Shown piece by piece: positions 54,888 to 63,980 of a stretch of DNA of 64,000 bases. The stretch is taken from contig JAHHHM010000001.1 of NCBI GenBank assembly GCA_019359355.1, positions 248,001 through 312,000 on the forward strand, given 5' to 3'. The stretch's first letter is position 1. Each line of letters begins with the position of its first letter. The DNA is from Microcoleus vaginatus WJT46-NPBG5. GTDB lineage: Bacteria; Cyanobacteriota; Cyanobacteriia; Cyanobacteriales; Oscillatoriaceae. The notes beneath the pieces were generated by a model. That model ran no database searches. It saw only the letters and a program-made list of their open reading frames with translations, and was not told the DNA's origin. The position numbers and the translations under genes were made by a program.

Positions 54888-55109
54888 CTACCCACCCCCA
54901 ACAATCGTAACAATTTCCAGGCGATCACCTGACTGCATTTGTGTTTTTTCCCAAAACTGCCGGTGTAAAATTTCGCCGTTATACTCCACCGCCACTAAAC
55001 GAGGATTTAAACCCATTTCTTCCAATAGTGCCGGCAGGGATATTTGGGGTGAGCAAGTGCGAATTTCTCCATTCACTTGCAGGCTAATTTGTTGAGTTTC
55101 ACTCGTCAT
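54888..55109 (-). CDS. thiS: sulfur carrier protein ThiS
   Basis: A 73-residue ubiquitin-fold protein ending in the essential diglycine (TIVGGG). It carries sulfur as a thiocarboxylate for thiazole synthesis in thiamine biosynthesis. LPALLEEMGLNPRLVAVEYN and GDRLEIVTIVGGG are the family blocks. It lies 122 bp downstream of thiE on the same strand; thiG is not in the window. Confidence 0.93.
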   Translation of the reverse strand: MTSETQQISLQVNGEIRTCSPQISLPALLEEMGLNPRLVAVEYNGEILHRQFWEKTQMQSGDRLEIVTIVGGG

Positions 55110-55230
55110 TTTTCCTGTTAAAAAAAGCGTTTATCTGTTCCTTGCCATTCTTTCAGTTTATTTGCTATTGCTTAAAAGCAGATTAAAATCCACTTTTAAC
55201 CATTCACTTAAGCAATTGCTATGAATAAAC

Positions 55231-56331
55231 TTATCCCTCCGCACTTTTTAAAGCTCGCATCGTTTGCAGGCGAGTTAATTGGGAGATAAAATACTGAGTC
55301 ACTAGGGTTGGCTGTTCGGCGTGCATGATTGCGCGTACCACTGCAACGCGATCAGCACCGGCATTGAGCACTTCATTGAGATTATTCATATCAATTCCCC
55401 CAATGGCAAACCAGGGAATCGGTGAGTGGTTGGTGGCGTAGCGGATGTAATCAAAGCCGGCAGCCGCTTTCCCAGCTTTCGTTGGCGTTTCATAAACCGG
55501 CCCGACCCCAATATAATCGGCACCTTCCTGTATTGCTCGTTGCATTTCCTCTGGATTTGTAGTAGAACGACCGATTAAGCGTTGAGGGCCAAGCATTTGC
55601 CGCGCTAGGGCAATGGGCACATCTTGCTGTCCTAAATGAACACCATCTGCGTCAACGGCTAAAGCCAAATCCACACGATCGTTCACTAGAAAAAGCGCAC
55701 CGTAGCGCCGGCATAACTTGCACAGCTTTTGAGCATTTCTTAGGCGTTCACCGTCGTCAGCGTTTTTATCCCGATATTGAACCAAAGTCAATCCACCTTG
55801 CAACGCCGCTTCCACAACTGGAAACAGATGTTCTGAAGGAGAAGTCACTAAATAAAGGTGCGTTCGCAGCAACAGTTGAAGCCGGTGATAAGCGAGGAGG
55901 CTGCTTTCCAGGGTGTAAACGCGATAGCGCATCTGCTTAAAAGTCGCGCCCATATCCGGGTGATACAATTTGCCATACTCTTCTATTACCCGCAGGGCTT
56001 CTTCTACACGGCAAAAGTTGGCTTGCAACAACTGCTGAATGCTAGATCGGTGTTCTTCTTGAGGATGGCTTAACTCGGTTCCCAGATCGCCTGGAGTGTC
56101 TCTTGCCGCTCGCAACTCCGGCGTATGCCAGCTTGCCAATTCCTGGCGCAAATGTTTGCACTCCCCAGCAAGTTGGGCACTATTAATACCGAACCGGCAC
56201 CATTCTTCAACAATTCTCAATCCTTCGCGAGCGCGGTCTAAATTTGCATCTAAAATGCGGCAAAGGGCCGGATGTCCCCCTAGGGACACAAAGCCTTGCG
56301 TCTTTTCACTCAAGCTATGTCGATCGCCCAT
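55231..56331 (-). CDS. thiE: thiamine phosphate synthase, cyanobacterial extended form
   Basis: Joins hydroxymethylpyrimidine diphosphate and thiazole phosphate to thiamine phosphate. The C-terminal half is a canonical TIM-barrel ThiE: TLVQYRDKNADDGERLRNAQ, LFLVNDRVDLALAVDADGVH, GRSTTNPEEMQRAIQEGADY and IGVGPVYETPTKAGKAA. The N-terminal 150 residues (RILDANLDRAREGLRIVEEW, RVEEALRVIEEYGKLYHP) are the extra helical domain usual in cyanobacterial ThiE. The frame extends to a TTG at 56355, but the ATG at 56331 has GGGGG upstream and is preferred. thiS follows. No TPP riboswitch is visible. Confidence 0.93.
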   Translation of the reverse strand: MGDRHSLSEKTQGFVSLGGHPALCRILDANLDRAREGLRIVEEWCRFGINSAQLAGECKHLRQELASWHTPELRAARDTPGDLGTELSHPQEEHRSSIQQLLQANFCRVEEALRVIEEYGKLYHPDMGATFKQMRYRVYTLESSLLAYHRLQLLLRTHLYLVTSPSEHLFPVVEAALQGGLTLVQYRDKNADDGERLRNAQKLCKLCRRYGALFLVNDRVDLALAVDADGVHLGQQDVPIALARQMLGPQRLIGRSTTNPEEMQRAIQEGADYIGVGPVYETPTKAGKAAAGFDYIRYATNHSPIPWFAIGGIDMNNLNEVLNAGADRVAVVRAIMHAEQPTLVTQYFISQLTRLQTMRALKSAEG

Positions 56332-56655
56332 CAAAACACCCCCATGAATTTTCAATGCTAGGAATTATCCGCCTCCATTGCAACCGTGCGGCTACCTTTA
56401 GAGACTCAACTCAGACCCCATGACCAGTACAGGGACAATCTAAAATTTTGCCATTGCTCCTGGTTATTTTAATTATTTTTAAGCGATGAGCACCGACTTG
56501 GCAGATCCGACAAAATGGGAGGCAATCATTTTCAGCTTTGCTCAGTAGACCAGACGGGATTTATTCCATCTGTAGATTGTTTTAACTGTCTCATTTGAGC
56601 GGGTGCACGTCCATCAAGAATCGGTTAAAGTCTAAACCACCGTTGGAGGAGATCC

Positions 56656-58386
56656 GTGAGTTTGTTATACTCCCGCAACTGTCAAAGTAGCGCAACTGCC
56701 AGCCGGCACCACAGCTTGATGCAGCCAGCCGGTAAGGAGTTAGCCCGCACAGGGTTAGGATTGGCCGCCACAGCCTTACTTTGGTTGTCTCACTCAGTCG
56801 CTATTGCTCAAACACCATCATCGGTTGGGGCCATTCCAGAAGCGCCTCAACTCGACCTATTAATGGCCCAAGCACCCTCGCCTAGCACCGTGCTGTATGT
56901 CAATCCCACGTCTGGGAAGGACTCAGCCGGCAGTGGGGCTGAAAGTGCGCCGTTCAAAACCGTCACACAGGCTTTGAGCGCTGCTGCGCCAAACACTGTA
57001 ATTTTATTAGCACCGGGGACTTATAGCGCCCAAACCGGCGAAACTTTTCCGCTGATGCTGAAACCGGGTGTCACGCTTCAGGGCGATCCCCGCAGCCGTG
57101 GCCAAAACATTACGATCGTCGGTGGCGGTGCTTTCCTCAGCCCCTCGGTGGCCACGCAAAACATTACCATCCTGGCTGCTGATAAAGCTGGACTAACCGG
57201 AGTGACTGTCACCAATCCCAACCCACGGGGTTATGCCTTGTGGGTGGAATCGAGCAGCCCCCTTGTTGCGGATAATACCTTCACCGGCAGCACCCATGAC
57301 GGCATTTCTGTGGTGGGGACAAGTGCGCCGGTGATTCGTGGCAATTACTTCAAGCAAAATGGGGCGAACGGAATCACGATCTACGGATCTTCCCAGCCTC
57401 AAGTGCAGGATAACGTTTTTGAAAATACGGGATTTGGCATCAATATTGGCCAGAATGCCGCGCCGGTGTTAACGGGCAACCGGATTATTCGCAACCGATC
57501 AGGCGTTTTGGTGCAAGCCAACGCGCGGCCTGTATTGCGGAATAATCAGATTGAAGGCAATGTGCAGGATGGCCTTGTTGCTCTTGCCCAAGCTCAGCCA
57601 GACTTGGGAAATGGGGGGGAACGGGGTGAGAATGTGTTTCGCAACAATGGTCAATTAGATATCAACGCCAAGGCTTCTAACCAAGTGATCCCAGCCTTTG
57701 GCAACCAAATGTCGAGTGATCGCACAAGCGGTCGAATTGATTTAGCCGGCAAGGTGGCTTTAGCCCCCAGGCCGGTTCTTGAGCGACCAAGCCGAACAGC
57801 CAGTGTATCTGCAACAACCAACCCTGTGCCGGCAGCAAGGAATCCTCAGCCGGCAGCTACCCCCGCACAACCAAGCGTTGCCAGGAATTCCCGACCTGTG
57901 AAACCTGCACCTAGTGGTGCCCCTGTTGCTGCGTCTTCCTCACGCCCCTACAAGCCGGTGAGTGCCTCACAAGCCGCGATTGAAATCCCTGTTCCTCCGC
58001 CCTCATCCGCGAGTGCTAGCCGAGTGCCGCCTTCTGAAAGCCGATCAACGCTGCCCATTCTCGCCCCACCTCCTCCTGGCGCACAAGCCGCAGTGCCGGC
58101 AGTCCTGCCGGTCCCTAGCCCTGATATTCCCTTGGGAGATGGTGCCCCCCCAGCGTCGGCTGCCGGTGGGGGTTCTGCAGCGCTGCGCTATCGAGTGGTC
58201 GTTGAAACCAGTGGTGAACGAGAGCAAGCTCGTGTGAGAGCGGTGGTTCCAGAAGCATTTCGCACCTTCCTTAACGGTCGGGTGGTGATGCAAGCCGGCG
58301 TCTTTAGCTCACGAGATAATGCCGATGAAATGATAGAAAAGCTCAAAAGGCAGGGGTTTAAAGCCACGATGGATGAACTTGAGTAA
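56656..58386 (+). CDS. exported DUF1565 / parallel-beta-helix protein with SPOR-like C-terminus
   Basis: A 576-residue exported protein. After a signal peptide (hydrophobic stretch about 32-52, ending AIAQ) comes a DUF1565 right-handed beta-helix: LYVNPTSGKDSAGSGAESAP, FKTVTQALSAA, and coils such as GNYFKQNGANGITIYGSSQP, in pectate-lyase-like style. A proline/alanine-rich linker (about 370-500) leads to a C-terminal SPOR-like domain, VVMQAGVFSSRDNADEMIEK and LKRQGFKATM, which typically binds denuded peptidoglycan. The GTG start is decided by GGAGGAG 4-5 bases upstream. Function: cell-wall associated, ligand unknown. Confidence 0.85.
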   Translation: MSLLYSRNCQSSATASRHHSLMQPAGKELARTGLGLAATALLWLSHSVAIAQTPSSVGAIPEAPQLDLLMAQAPSPSTVLYVNPTSGKDSAGSGAESAPFKTVTQALSAAAPNTVILLAPGTYSAQTGETFPLMLKPGVTLQGDPRSRGQNITIVGGGAFLSPSVATQNITILAADKAGLTGVTVTNPNPRGYALWVESSSPLVADNTFTGSTHDGISVVGTSAPVIRGNYFKQNGANGITIYGSSQPQVQDNVFENTGFGINIGQNAAPVLTGNRIIRNRSGVLVQANARPVLRNNQIEGNVQDGLVALAQAQPDLGNGGERGENVFRNNGQLDINAKASNQVIPAFGNQMSSDRTSGRIDLAGKVALAPRPVLERPSRTASVSATTNPVPAARNPQPAATPAQPSVARNSRPVKPAPSGAPVAASSSRPYKPVSASQAAIEIPVPPPSSASASRVPPSESRSTLPILAPPPPGAQAAVPAVLPVPSPDIPLGDGAPPASAAGGGSAALRYRVVVETSGEREQARVRAVVPEAFRTFLNGRVVMQAGVFSSRDNADEMIEKLKRQGFKATMDELE

Positions 58387-58464
58387 GTCAGCCGTTACTG
58401 CTCCTCAGTCTTTAGCAATTGATAGAGACTGAGGACAATAAATGGAGGCGAACTGCTCAGTTTT

Positions 58465-59604
58465 TTACGGAATAATTTGGTCAACGATCCACTCAAAGGT
58501 TGCCATGACTTGCTGGAGTGTCATTTCATCTTGCAAAGTAGACAAACGCAAACTGGGTAATCTTCTTTCGGTGGGATCGGCTGGTAGAGACAGACCGATG
58601 GAACTCAGTTTATTTCTGAGTTCCAGCCATTTTTCTTTAGAATTAAAAGGCCGTTGCGAGGCATAGTTGCTAGAAGAAATTTCTAGTTGGCCAGAAATAT
58701 CCACCGTGAACAGTTCAGGGAGCAACATTCCTTTATGCTTTAGCTTGGCTGCAAAGCCGCCGTAGGTGTCGCCGGTGCCCCACTGAACATTGACATCAGG
58801 TTCTTGCTCACGCGCCCATTCATAGATTTTTTTGGCAATCTTAGCCTCATCCCTCCCTTGTCTAGCTGCAAATTCTTGGAAGAATGAAACTTCGTCCCAC
58901 CGCCTTCTCTCACGAGTTGCACTAGATTTTTTGTGTTGGGCTTCTGCTGTTTGCCCGATGATTCTGGGTACTAAAGTTTTCAACCCGTTCTCGCTTACAT
59001 ATTGTTTGATTTCCACAGCCAGCACTTCTGTGGGGTCCATTTGTTCGTTGAGAAACTCAACGACCCGTTGTAATTCAGCAGAAATGTCATCCGTGACAAA
59101 AGCTAAACGAACTTTACCGGCTTGCAAATTCGTTTTGACTTTTTGCCAAAACAATTCTTCATCAGCGTCAGAGCCTAAAAATTCTTCAAATATCTGTTCT
59201 GGATCGCGACCTTGATCTCGACAGTTCGATTCAAACTGGACAACAATTGACTCAACCGGCCAATAAATGACGACATTCGCCGCATAGTCGAGCATCTGCC
59301 CGATCACTTCTCGCCGGCTGCGGCTGTCGTTACTGCTCTTAACTTCTACCAGCGTGGGAATTGCATTCTGATCGAGAAACAAATGATCAAGCGACCACTT
59401 TCCATTCCCCTCTTCTTCCGGGATTGCCATCTCTCGTGCGATCAATAGCCATCGTCGGGGAGTCGCGCGATCTATTTGGTCTCCAGCTAAAAGATTGGGA
59501 TATTTTTCTAGCAGTTCTTGCAGCCGATCTTCTGAGTCATAGGCTTGTTCTGTCATTTCAACAAGCCGATCGTCATCCTGAATGAGATAAATACCTCCAC
59601 CCAT
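58465..59604 (-). CDS. PD-(D/E)XK nuclease-like protein
   Basis: A 379-residue soluble protein. The N-terminal 150 residues look like a PD-(D/E)XK fold: LDHLFLDQNAIPTLVEVKSS supplies the Asp...Glu-x-Lys core, followed by SRSRREVIGQMLDYAANVV, whose Gln is commonly conserved. The C-terminal half (GTGDTYGGFAAKLKHKGM, then ERRLPSLRLSTLQDEMTLQQ) is not recognised. The ATG at 59604 has GGGGGA 7 bases upstream; the frame extends 13 residues further. It has no restriction-modification partner here. A DNA or RNA repair role is conceivable but unproven. Confidence 0.65.
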   Translation of the reverse strand: MGGGIYLIQDDDRLVEMTEQAYDSEDRLQELLEKYPNLLAGDQIDRATPRRWLLIAREMAIPEEEGNGKWSLDHLFLDQNAIPTLVEVKSSNDSRSRREVIGQMLDYAANVVIYWPVESIVVQFESNCRDQGRDPEQIFEEFLGSDADEELFWQKVKTNLQAGKVRLAFVTDDISAELQRVVEFLNEQMDPTEVLAVEIKQYVSENGLKTLVPRIIGQTAEAQHKKSSATRERRRWDEVSFFQEFAARQGRDEAKIAKKIYEWAREQEPDVNVQWGTGDTYGGFAAKLKHKGMLLPELFTVDISGQLEISSSNYASQRPFNSKEKWLELRNKLSSIGLSLPADPTERRLPSLRLSTLQDEMTLQQVMATFEWIVDQIIP

Positions 59605-60150
59605 TGCAATCCCCCTATGGTTGCTGATTAGCTCGATGCACAACTGCTTTCTTTTTTTTGCTTCTGTGAAAGTGAATCACAACACTCCACATCTATTCTT
59701 TTACTTATACAATATTTTTGATAATAAAAGATTTTGCGATTATAATATCCTGTCAGGTTTACCAAAACTTTAAAAAGTTTAAATTTTGCTGTATTTATGC
59801 TTAAGTCTATGGGGATAAATCTCAATAAAACTTCATAAATTATAACTAATAAAAATTAAAACTGATTAACTGCAATTGATTGTGGTTGGCAGGGGCGGAG
59901 TTCCTACTCACTTCAGGTAGGTTACGAAGAGAGCCGGTAAGCAACTCAACCACTCGTTGATCAAACGCCTCCTAGGCAAGCTTGTCCTATTTTAGCTTTA
60001 AATAAACTTCGAGGTTGTAACTTAGGGAAGAGAAAACTGCAAAACCTCAGTAAAAAACAAAATCGACAGACTAAAGATTTTAGATTTTGAACGCGTAAAT
60101 TTTAGATGAATTACCCATTCAAAACCTAAAATCTAAAATTCCTCAGTTTC
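59605..60150. other. 546-bp intergenic region
   Basis: A/T-rich. Near 60072-60140 there is a fold-back of TTTTAGATTTTGAA-type sequence (60076-60091) against TTCAAAAC-CTAAAATCTAAAA (60117-60138), next to the dapF stop and probably serving as its terminator. Apart from that I see no gene or RNA. Confidence 0.45.
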
Positions 60151-60999
60151 TTATAAAGTGCCGGTAAAGACTCGCTCAGCCGGCCCGCTCATGTACAGCC
60201 GGTTATCGGTCGCTGACCATTCAATGTACAAACAGCCACCGGGAAGTTCCACTGTAGCAGCGCGGTCACACCGGCCTGTTAGAACACCCGCCACCAGGGC
60301 CGCACAAGCGCCGGTTCCGCAAGCCAGCGTCACACCGGCACCCCGTTCCCACACCCGCATTTTTAAGTAATCTGGTCGCACCACTTGAATAAATTCCGTA
60401 TTTGTGCGCTTGGGAAATACCGAGTGATGCTCAAATAGCGGCCCGATTGCTTCCAGGGAAATCGCCGCAACATCATCGACAAACGTAATGCAGTGAGGGT
60501 TGCCCATGCTCACACAAGTCACCGACCAAGATTGACCGGCCACTTCCAAAGGTTGGTTGACAACTTTCTCCTCAGGCGCAGTCAAGGTTGTGGGAATTTC
60601 AGCAGCAAGAAGCCAAGGTTCGCCCATATCCACCGTTATCTGACCATCAGGCCGGATTTTGGGAGCAATCACACCGGCTCCTGTGTGAATGCGATAGGAA
60701 CCAGAGGCCGCAACTTCTTCCCCACCCGCTTCCAAATCCGCTACAAACCGAGCCAAACAGCGAATTCCATTGCCGCACATCTCTGGCTCAGAACCATCAG
60801 AATTGAAAATCCGCATCGTGTAATCAGTGCCGGCACCTCCAGGCAAGGCGAAAATCACACCATCCGCACCAATGCCAAAATGACGATCGCACAGCTTTAC
60901 CGCATCTGCCGGTGTCAAACACGGTTCTGACGATGTGCGATTGTCAATCAGAATGAAGTCATTGCCAAGTCCGTGATACTTTGTAAATTCGATTGCCAT
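60151..60999 (-). CDS. dapF: diaminopimelate epimerase
   Basis: Converts LL- to meso-diaminopimelate for lysine and peptidoglycan synthesis; cytoplasmic. The two active-site cysteines are present: Cys75 in PEMCGNGIR and Cys227 in [24 protein letters not shown] at the N-terminus and [10 protein letters not shown] are further signature blocks. 282 residues, a usual length. It is divergent from hfq across 271 bp, an arrangement also known in other cyanobacteria (recollection). Confidence 0.97.
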   Translation of the reverse strand: MAIEFTKYHGLGNDFILIDNRTSSEPCLTPADAVKLCDRHFGIGADGVIFALPGGAGTDYTMRIFNSDGSEPEMCGNGIRCLARFVADLEAGGEEVAASGSYRIHTGAGVIAPKIRPDGQITVDMGEPWLLAAEIPTTLTAPEEKVVNQPLEVAGQSWSVTCVSMGNPHCITFVDDVAAISLEAIGPLFEHHSVFPKRTNTEFIQVVRPDYLKMRVWERGAGVTLACGTGACAALVAGVLTGRCDRAATVELPGGCLYIEWSATDNRLYMSGPAERVFTGTL

Positions 61000-61270
61000 T
61001 GAGTTCTCCGCTTTTAGCTAGCCGCTTTCAGCATCCAACTGTTACTGTACGGCTTTCTGGGGGGTAGTGAGGCGATTTTGGAAGTCAGTGAGGGAATTAT
61101 AGATTGCTTGCGCCCGCCCAGCGCTTCATTTCTCCAAACTCATCTGTTGCCGGCTTTGACCAAAATCCCATACAAACCCGCTACCACCCATCAGAGCGAG
61201 TAGCCAACTGAATGTCTGATCGCCAAATCTTTAAACTTTTTGTAAATTATCCCCCAGGACGGATTTAATT

Positions 61271-61483
61271 ATGGCTGAGTTCAATACAGGATTGCCCAGC
61301 ATTCGCCAAGTTCAGAATTTAATTAAAGACAAAAAACAGGTCGAGATTAAAGTCACCACCGCCGATCTGCTAACGGGTCAGATTCGCTGGCAAGATGAAA
61401 ACTGCGTTTGTCTATTCGATCAGCAGGATCAGCCGACCATTGTTTGGCGACACGCGATTGTTTATATCAAGCCCAAATCTTGA
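61271..61483 (+). CDS. hfq: RNA chaperone Hfq, cyanobacterial type
   Basis: A 70-residue Sm-like protein. It matches the divergent cyanobacterial Hfq group: GLPSIRQVQNLIKDKKQVEI, TTADLLTGQIRWQDENCVCL and a C-terminal VWRHAIVYIKPKS replacing the classical YKHAIST motif. Cyanobacterial Hfq affects motility and gene expression, and its RNA binding differs from that of E. coli Hfq (literature knowledge). AGGA lies upstream of the ATG. A hairpin terminator follows. Confidence 0.93.
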   Translation: MAEFNTGLPSIRQVQNLIKDKKQVEIKVTTADLLTGQIRWQDENCVCLFDQQDQPTIVWRHAIVYIKPKS

Positions 61484-61486
61484 ATT

Positions 61487-61519
61487 GAGAAAGGGAAGAA
61501 ATTCGCTTTCCCTTTTCTC
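61487..61519 (+). terminator. hairpin terminator between hfq and kef-type gene
   Basis: GAGAAAGGGAA (61487-61497) faces TTCCCTTTTCTC (61508-61519) with one bulged base and a spacer of about 10. It lies 4 bases after the hfq stop and before the convergent antiporter stop, so it could terminate both. Confidence 0.6.
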
Positions 61520-61543
61520 TGCCTTTCTGAGGCAATACCGCAC

Positions 61544-63874
61544 TCAACCATCCCGAAAACTATCGCTGGGTAGAAATTCTTTAAGCGTTTCACTCACAGT
61601 CGCTCGGACAATCGGCACCTGCAACACTGGCAAGTGGGGAGATGGGGCAATGATACAGCGTACTTGATTGAGCGAATGGAAACCCCCGCACAATAGCAGG
61701 CGATCACCTGCTTGAAAATTGGTTTCACCATTCGGAAAGCGGATAAACTTACCCTCTCGTCGGATCGCTTGCACCTGCACCCCATGCAGCCGGCGCAGAT
61801 CCAGTTCAGAAAGCGCTATCCCCACCACAGGACTGCTATCTGGCACCGTCAACCACTGACAGGACATACTTTCACGCGGGACAGCCACCTCACCTTTCAC
61901 TAATTGGGCAAAAGCAGCCAGTTCTTCCGGTTCTCCCACCACCAAAAGCCGATCATCGGCTAAAAGTGTAGTGTGCGAGTCTGGATAGTCGATTTCCGCT
62001 CCAGATGAGCGGCGAATCGCCATTAAACTAATGCCCGTGAGGTGACGCAGGTCTGTTTCTTCTAGGGTCATCCCAGCGAGGGGAGACCCTTCTGGTAGCG
62101 AGTACCACTTGCTGTTCATATCCTTGGCCGCCACTTGCAAATCCCGCGACACTTGTGATGCCGAGCGTTCCGGTCGCAGATCCAAGTAATGACGGCTGCG
62201 GATTTGCGCCACTTCTCGCTGAATCACCGGCAGCAGCAACCCCATGCCGGCCAGCAAATGAGCTGACAGTTCCAAACTCGCCTCAAACTCCGGCTGCACA
62301 ACCTCTCGCGCCCCTAACTGGTAGAGCAATTCAATATCTTTATCGCGGTTGGCCCGGACAACAATATCCAGGTCGGGGGCCAGTTCCAAAGCTCTCTTGA
62401 GGCATAGCCGGCTGCTCATCGCGTCAGGCAGCGCAATGGCCATCGCCCGCGCCTGTTCCACCCCAGCCGCTTCTAATACGTGCAAACTCGCCGCATTGCC
62501 ATAGACATAGCTAACACCGGCCTCTCGCATCTGCTGAATTTGGCTTTCAGACTGATCGATCACCACCACCGGCAGTCCGTGTTCTTGCACCAGTTTCACA
62601 AGATTACGCCCGACACGGCCATAGCCTACGATCACGACATGATTTTGCACCGATTTTTCAGCAGACACTTCCAAGGGCACATCCGCTTGATTGAAATACT
62701 TTTTCAGCACTGGCAGTTCTAATAACTTCGGCACCAGTCCCAGCACAAAGGGTGTCAACACGAGCGTCACTGCAGTTGTGCCCACAATTAGCAAATAAAC
62801 TTCGCGAGAAACCAGACCCAGCAGTTGCCCTTCACTGGCGAGGACAAAGGAGAATTCCCCGATCTGCGCTAAACCCACGCCGACAATTAAAGCGGTTTTC
62901 AGGGGATAGCCAAACGCCCTCACAATTGGCGTTACTATTAAACACTTTCCGACAAGTACCAGGGCCACCAGCCCCAAGATCAGCTCTAGATTTTTCCACA
63001 AGAAGAGTGGGTCAATCAGCATTCCCACCGAGACAAAAAACAGGGCGGCAAAGATATCCCGCAAGGGTTCGACATAGGTGAGGGTTTGGTCAGCATACTC
63101 GACCTCTGAAATCATTAGGCCGGCGACAAACGCTCCCATTTCGATGGAAAACCCCAAACGATCTGTGAGCAACGCAATGCCCAAGCACAGGGCAACAACC
63201 CCCAGCAAAAACAGCTCCCGACTCTCGGTTTTCGCTAAAAATTGCAGCAAGGGGGGGACAACCCAGATGCCGGCAGCCACTGCGCCGGCGGCAAATAACC
63301 CAAGCCGCACCAATGAGCTGGCAACGGTCATGCCAAACGCTTCGGGTGGCTGGTCAAGTGCCGGCAGAACGGCCATCATCAGCCCCAAAGCTAAGTCCTG
63401 CACAACTAAAATTCCCAGCATCACCTGTCCGTGGGGTGTGCCGGTTTCGTTGCGTTCCATCAGGCACTTGAGCACCACAGCGGTTGAAGATAAGGAGAGG
63501 ATCGCTCCTAAGAACACCCCCTGTGCCGGGGAGGAAACCCAACCCATGCCCACAGATACTAAAGTCGCGATTAAAATTGTCAGGACAATTTGCAGCCCGC
63601 CACCCCCCAGACTGATGCGTTTGACTTTGTTAAGTTCTGCCAAGGAAAACTCGACTCCCAAGGCAAACAGTAAAAAGGCCACACCGAACTGAGCTAAGGT
63701 TTCGACCTGCACGATTTCTTTAATCAGTCCCAAGCCTGCTGGGCCGACTACTATGCCGCCCAGCAGATAGCCCAGCAAAACAGGCTGCCGCAGGAGTGAC
63801 GCAAACAGCCCCCCAGCAGCGGCGGCGGCTAGAACGGTTACTAAGTCAATGATCAATCTAAAATCTTCTTGCAC
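61544..63874 (-). CDS. Kef-type monovalent cation:proton antiporter with RCK domains
   Basis: A CPA2-family exchanger, 776 residues. The first 390 residues hold about 12 membrane helices (LRQPVLLGYLLGGIVVGPAG, FSIEMGAFVAGLMISE). Then comes an RCK_N nucleotide-binding domain, HVVIVGYGRVGRNLVKLVQE with GYGRVG, followed by two TrkA_C domains, each ending in a DRLLVVG or DRLLLCG block. It regulates K+ or Na+/H+ exchange. The frame is open to the window end, but those 42 extra residues are translated from a GGGGCAT repeat; I place the start at the GTG at 63874, which begins the conserved QEDFRLIIDLV. The ribosome-binding site is weak. Confidence 0.88.
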   Translation of the reverse strand: MQEDFRLIIDLVTVLAAAAAGGLFASLLRQPVLLGYLLGGIVVGPAGLGLIKEIVQVETLAQFGVAFLLFALGVEFSLAELNKVKRISLGGGGLQIVLTILIATLVSVGMGWVSSPAQGVFLGAILSLSSTAVVLKCLMERNETGTPHGQVMLGILVVQDLALGLMMAVLPALDQPPEAFGMTVASSLVRLGLFAAGAVAAGIWVVPPLLQFLAKTESRELFLLGVVALCLGIALLTDRLGFSIEMGAFVAGLMISEVEYADQTLTYVEPLRDIFAALFFVSVGMLIDPLFLWKNLELILGLVALVLVGKCLIVTPIVRAFGYPLKTALIVGVGLAQIGEFSFVLASEGQLLGLVSREVYLLIVGTTAVTLVLTPFVLGLVPKLLELPVLKKYFNQADVPLEVSAEKSVQNHVVIVGYGRVGRNLVKLVQEHGLPVVVIDQSESQIQQMREAGVSYVYGNAASLHVLEAAGVEQARAMAIALPDAMSSRLCLKRALELAPDLDIVVRANRDKDIELLYQLGAREVVQPEFEASLELSAHLLAGMGLLLPVIQREVAQIRSRHYLDLRPERSASQVSRDLQVAAKDMNSKWYSLPEGSPLAGMTLEETDLRHLTGISLMAIRRSSGAEIDYPDSHTTLLADDRLLVVGEPEELAAFAQLVKGEVAVPRESMSCQWLTVPDSSPVVGIALSELDLRRLHGVQVQAIRREGKFIRFPNGETNFQAGDRLLLCGGFHSLNQVRCIIAPSPHLPVLQVPIVRATVSETLKEFLPSDSFRDG

Positions 63875-63964
63875 AGGTTTATGAGAAAAATTATTAAGGT
63901 CTATAAACTTCAGAATATAAAGTTTTTTGGGATTCTGGCTAGAAGTTTGAGTAAAGAGTGAAGA

Positions 63965-63980
63965 GGGGCATGGGGCATGG
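63965..63980. repeat. heptameric GGGGCAT repeat at window end
   Basis: Two consecutive GGGGCAT units start at 63965, one half of the repeat family at 14042 and 32601. Any partner arm would lie beyond the window edge. Confidence 0.6.

Noticed and set aside
56332-56655. Possible TPP riboswitch before thiE
   Set aside because: The characteristic CTGAGA and downstream conserved motifs were not found in the leader of thiE or thiS.
61212-61268. An 18-codon frame (starting MSDRQIFKLF) ending 2 bases before hfq
   Set aside because: Too short and without a visible ribosome-binding site; it may just be leader sequence, though an upstream ORF cannot be excluded.
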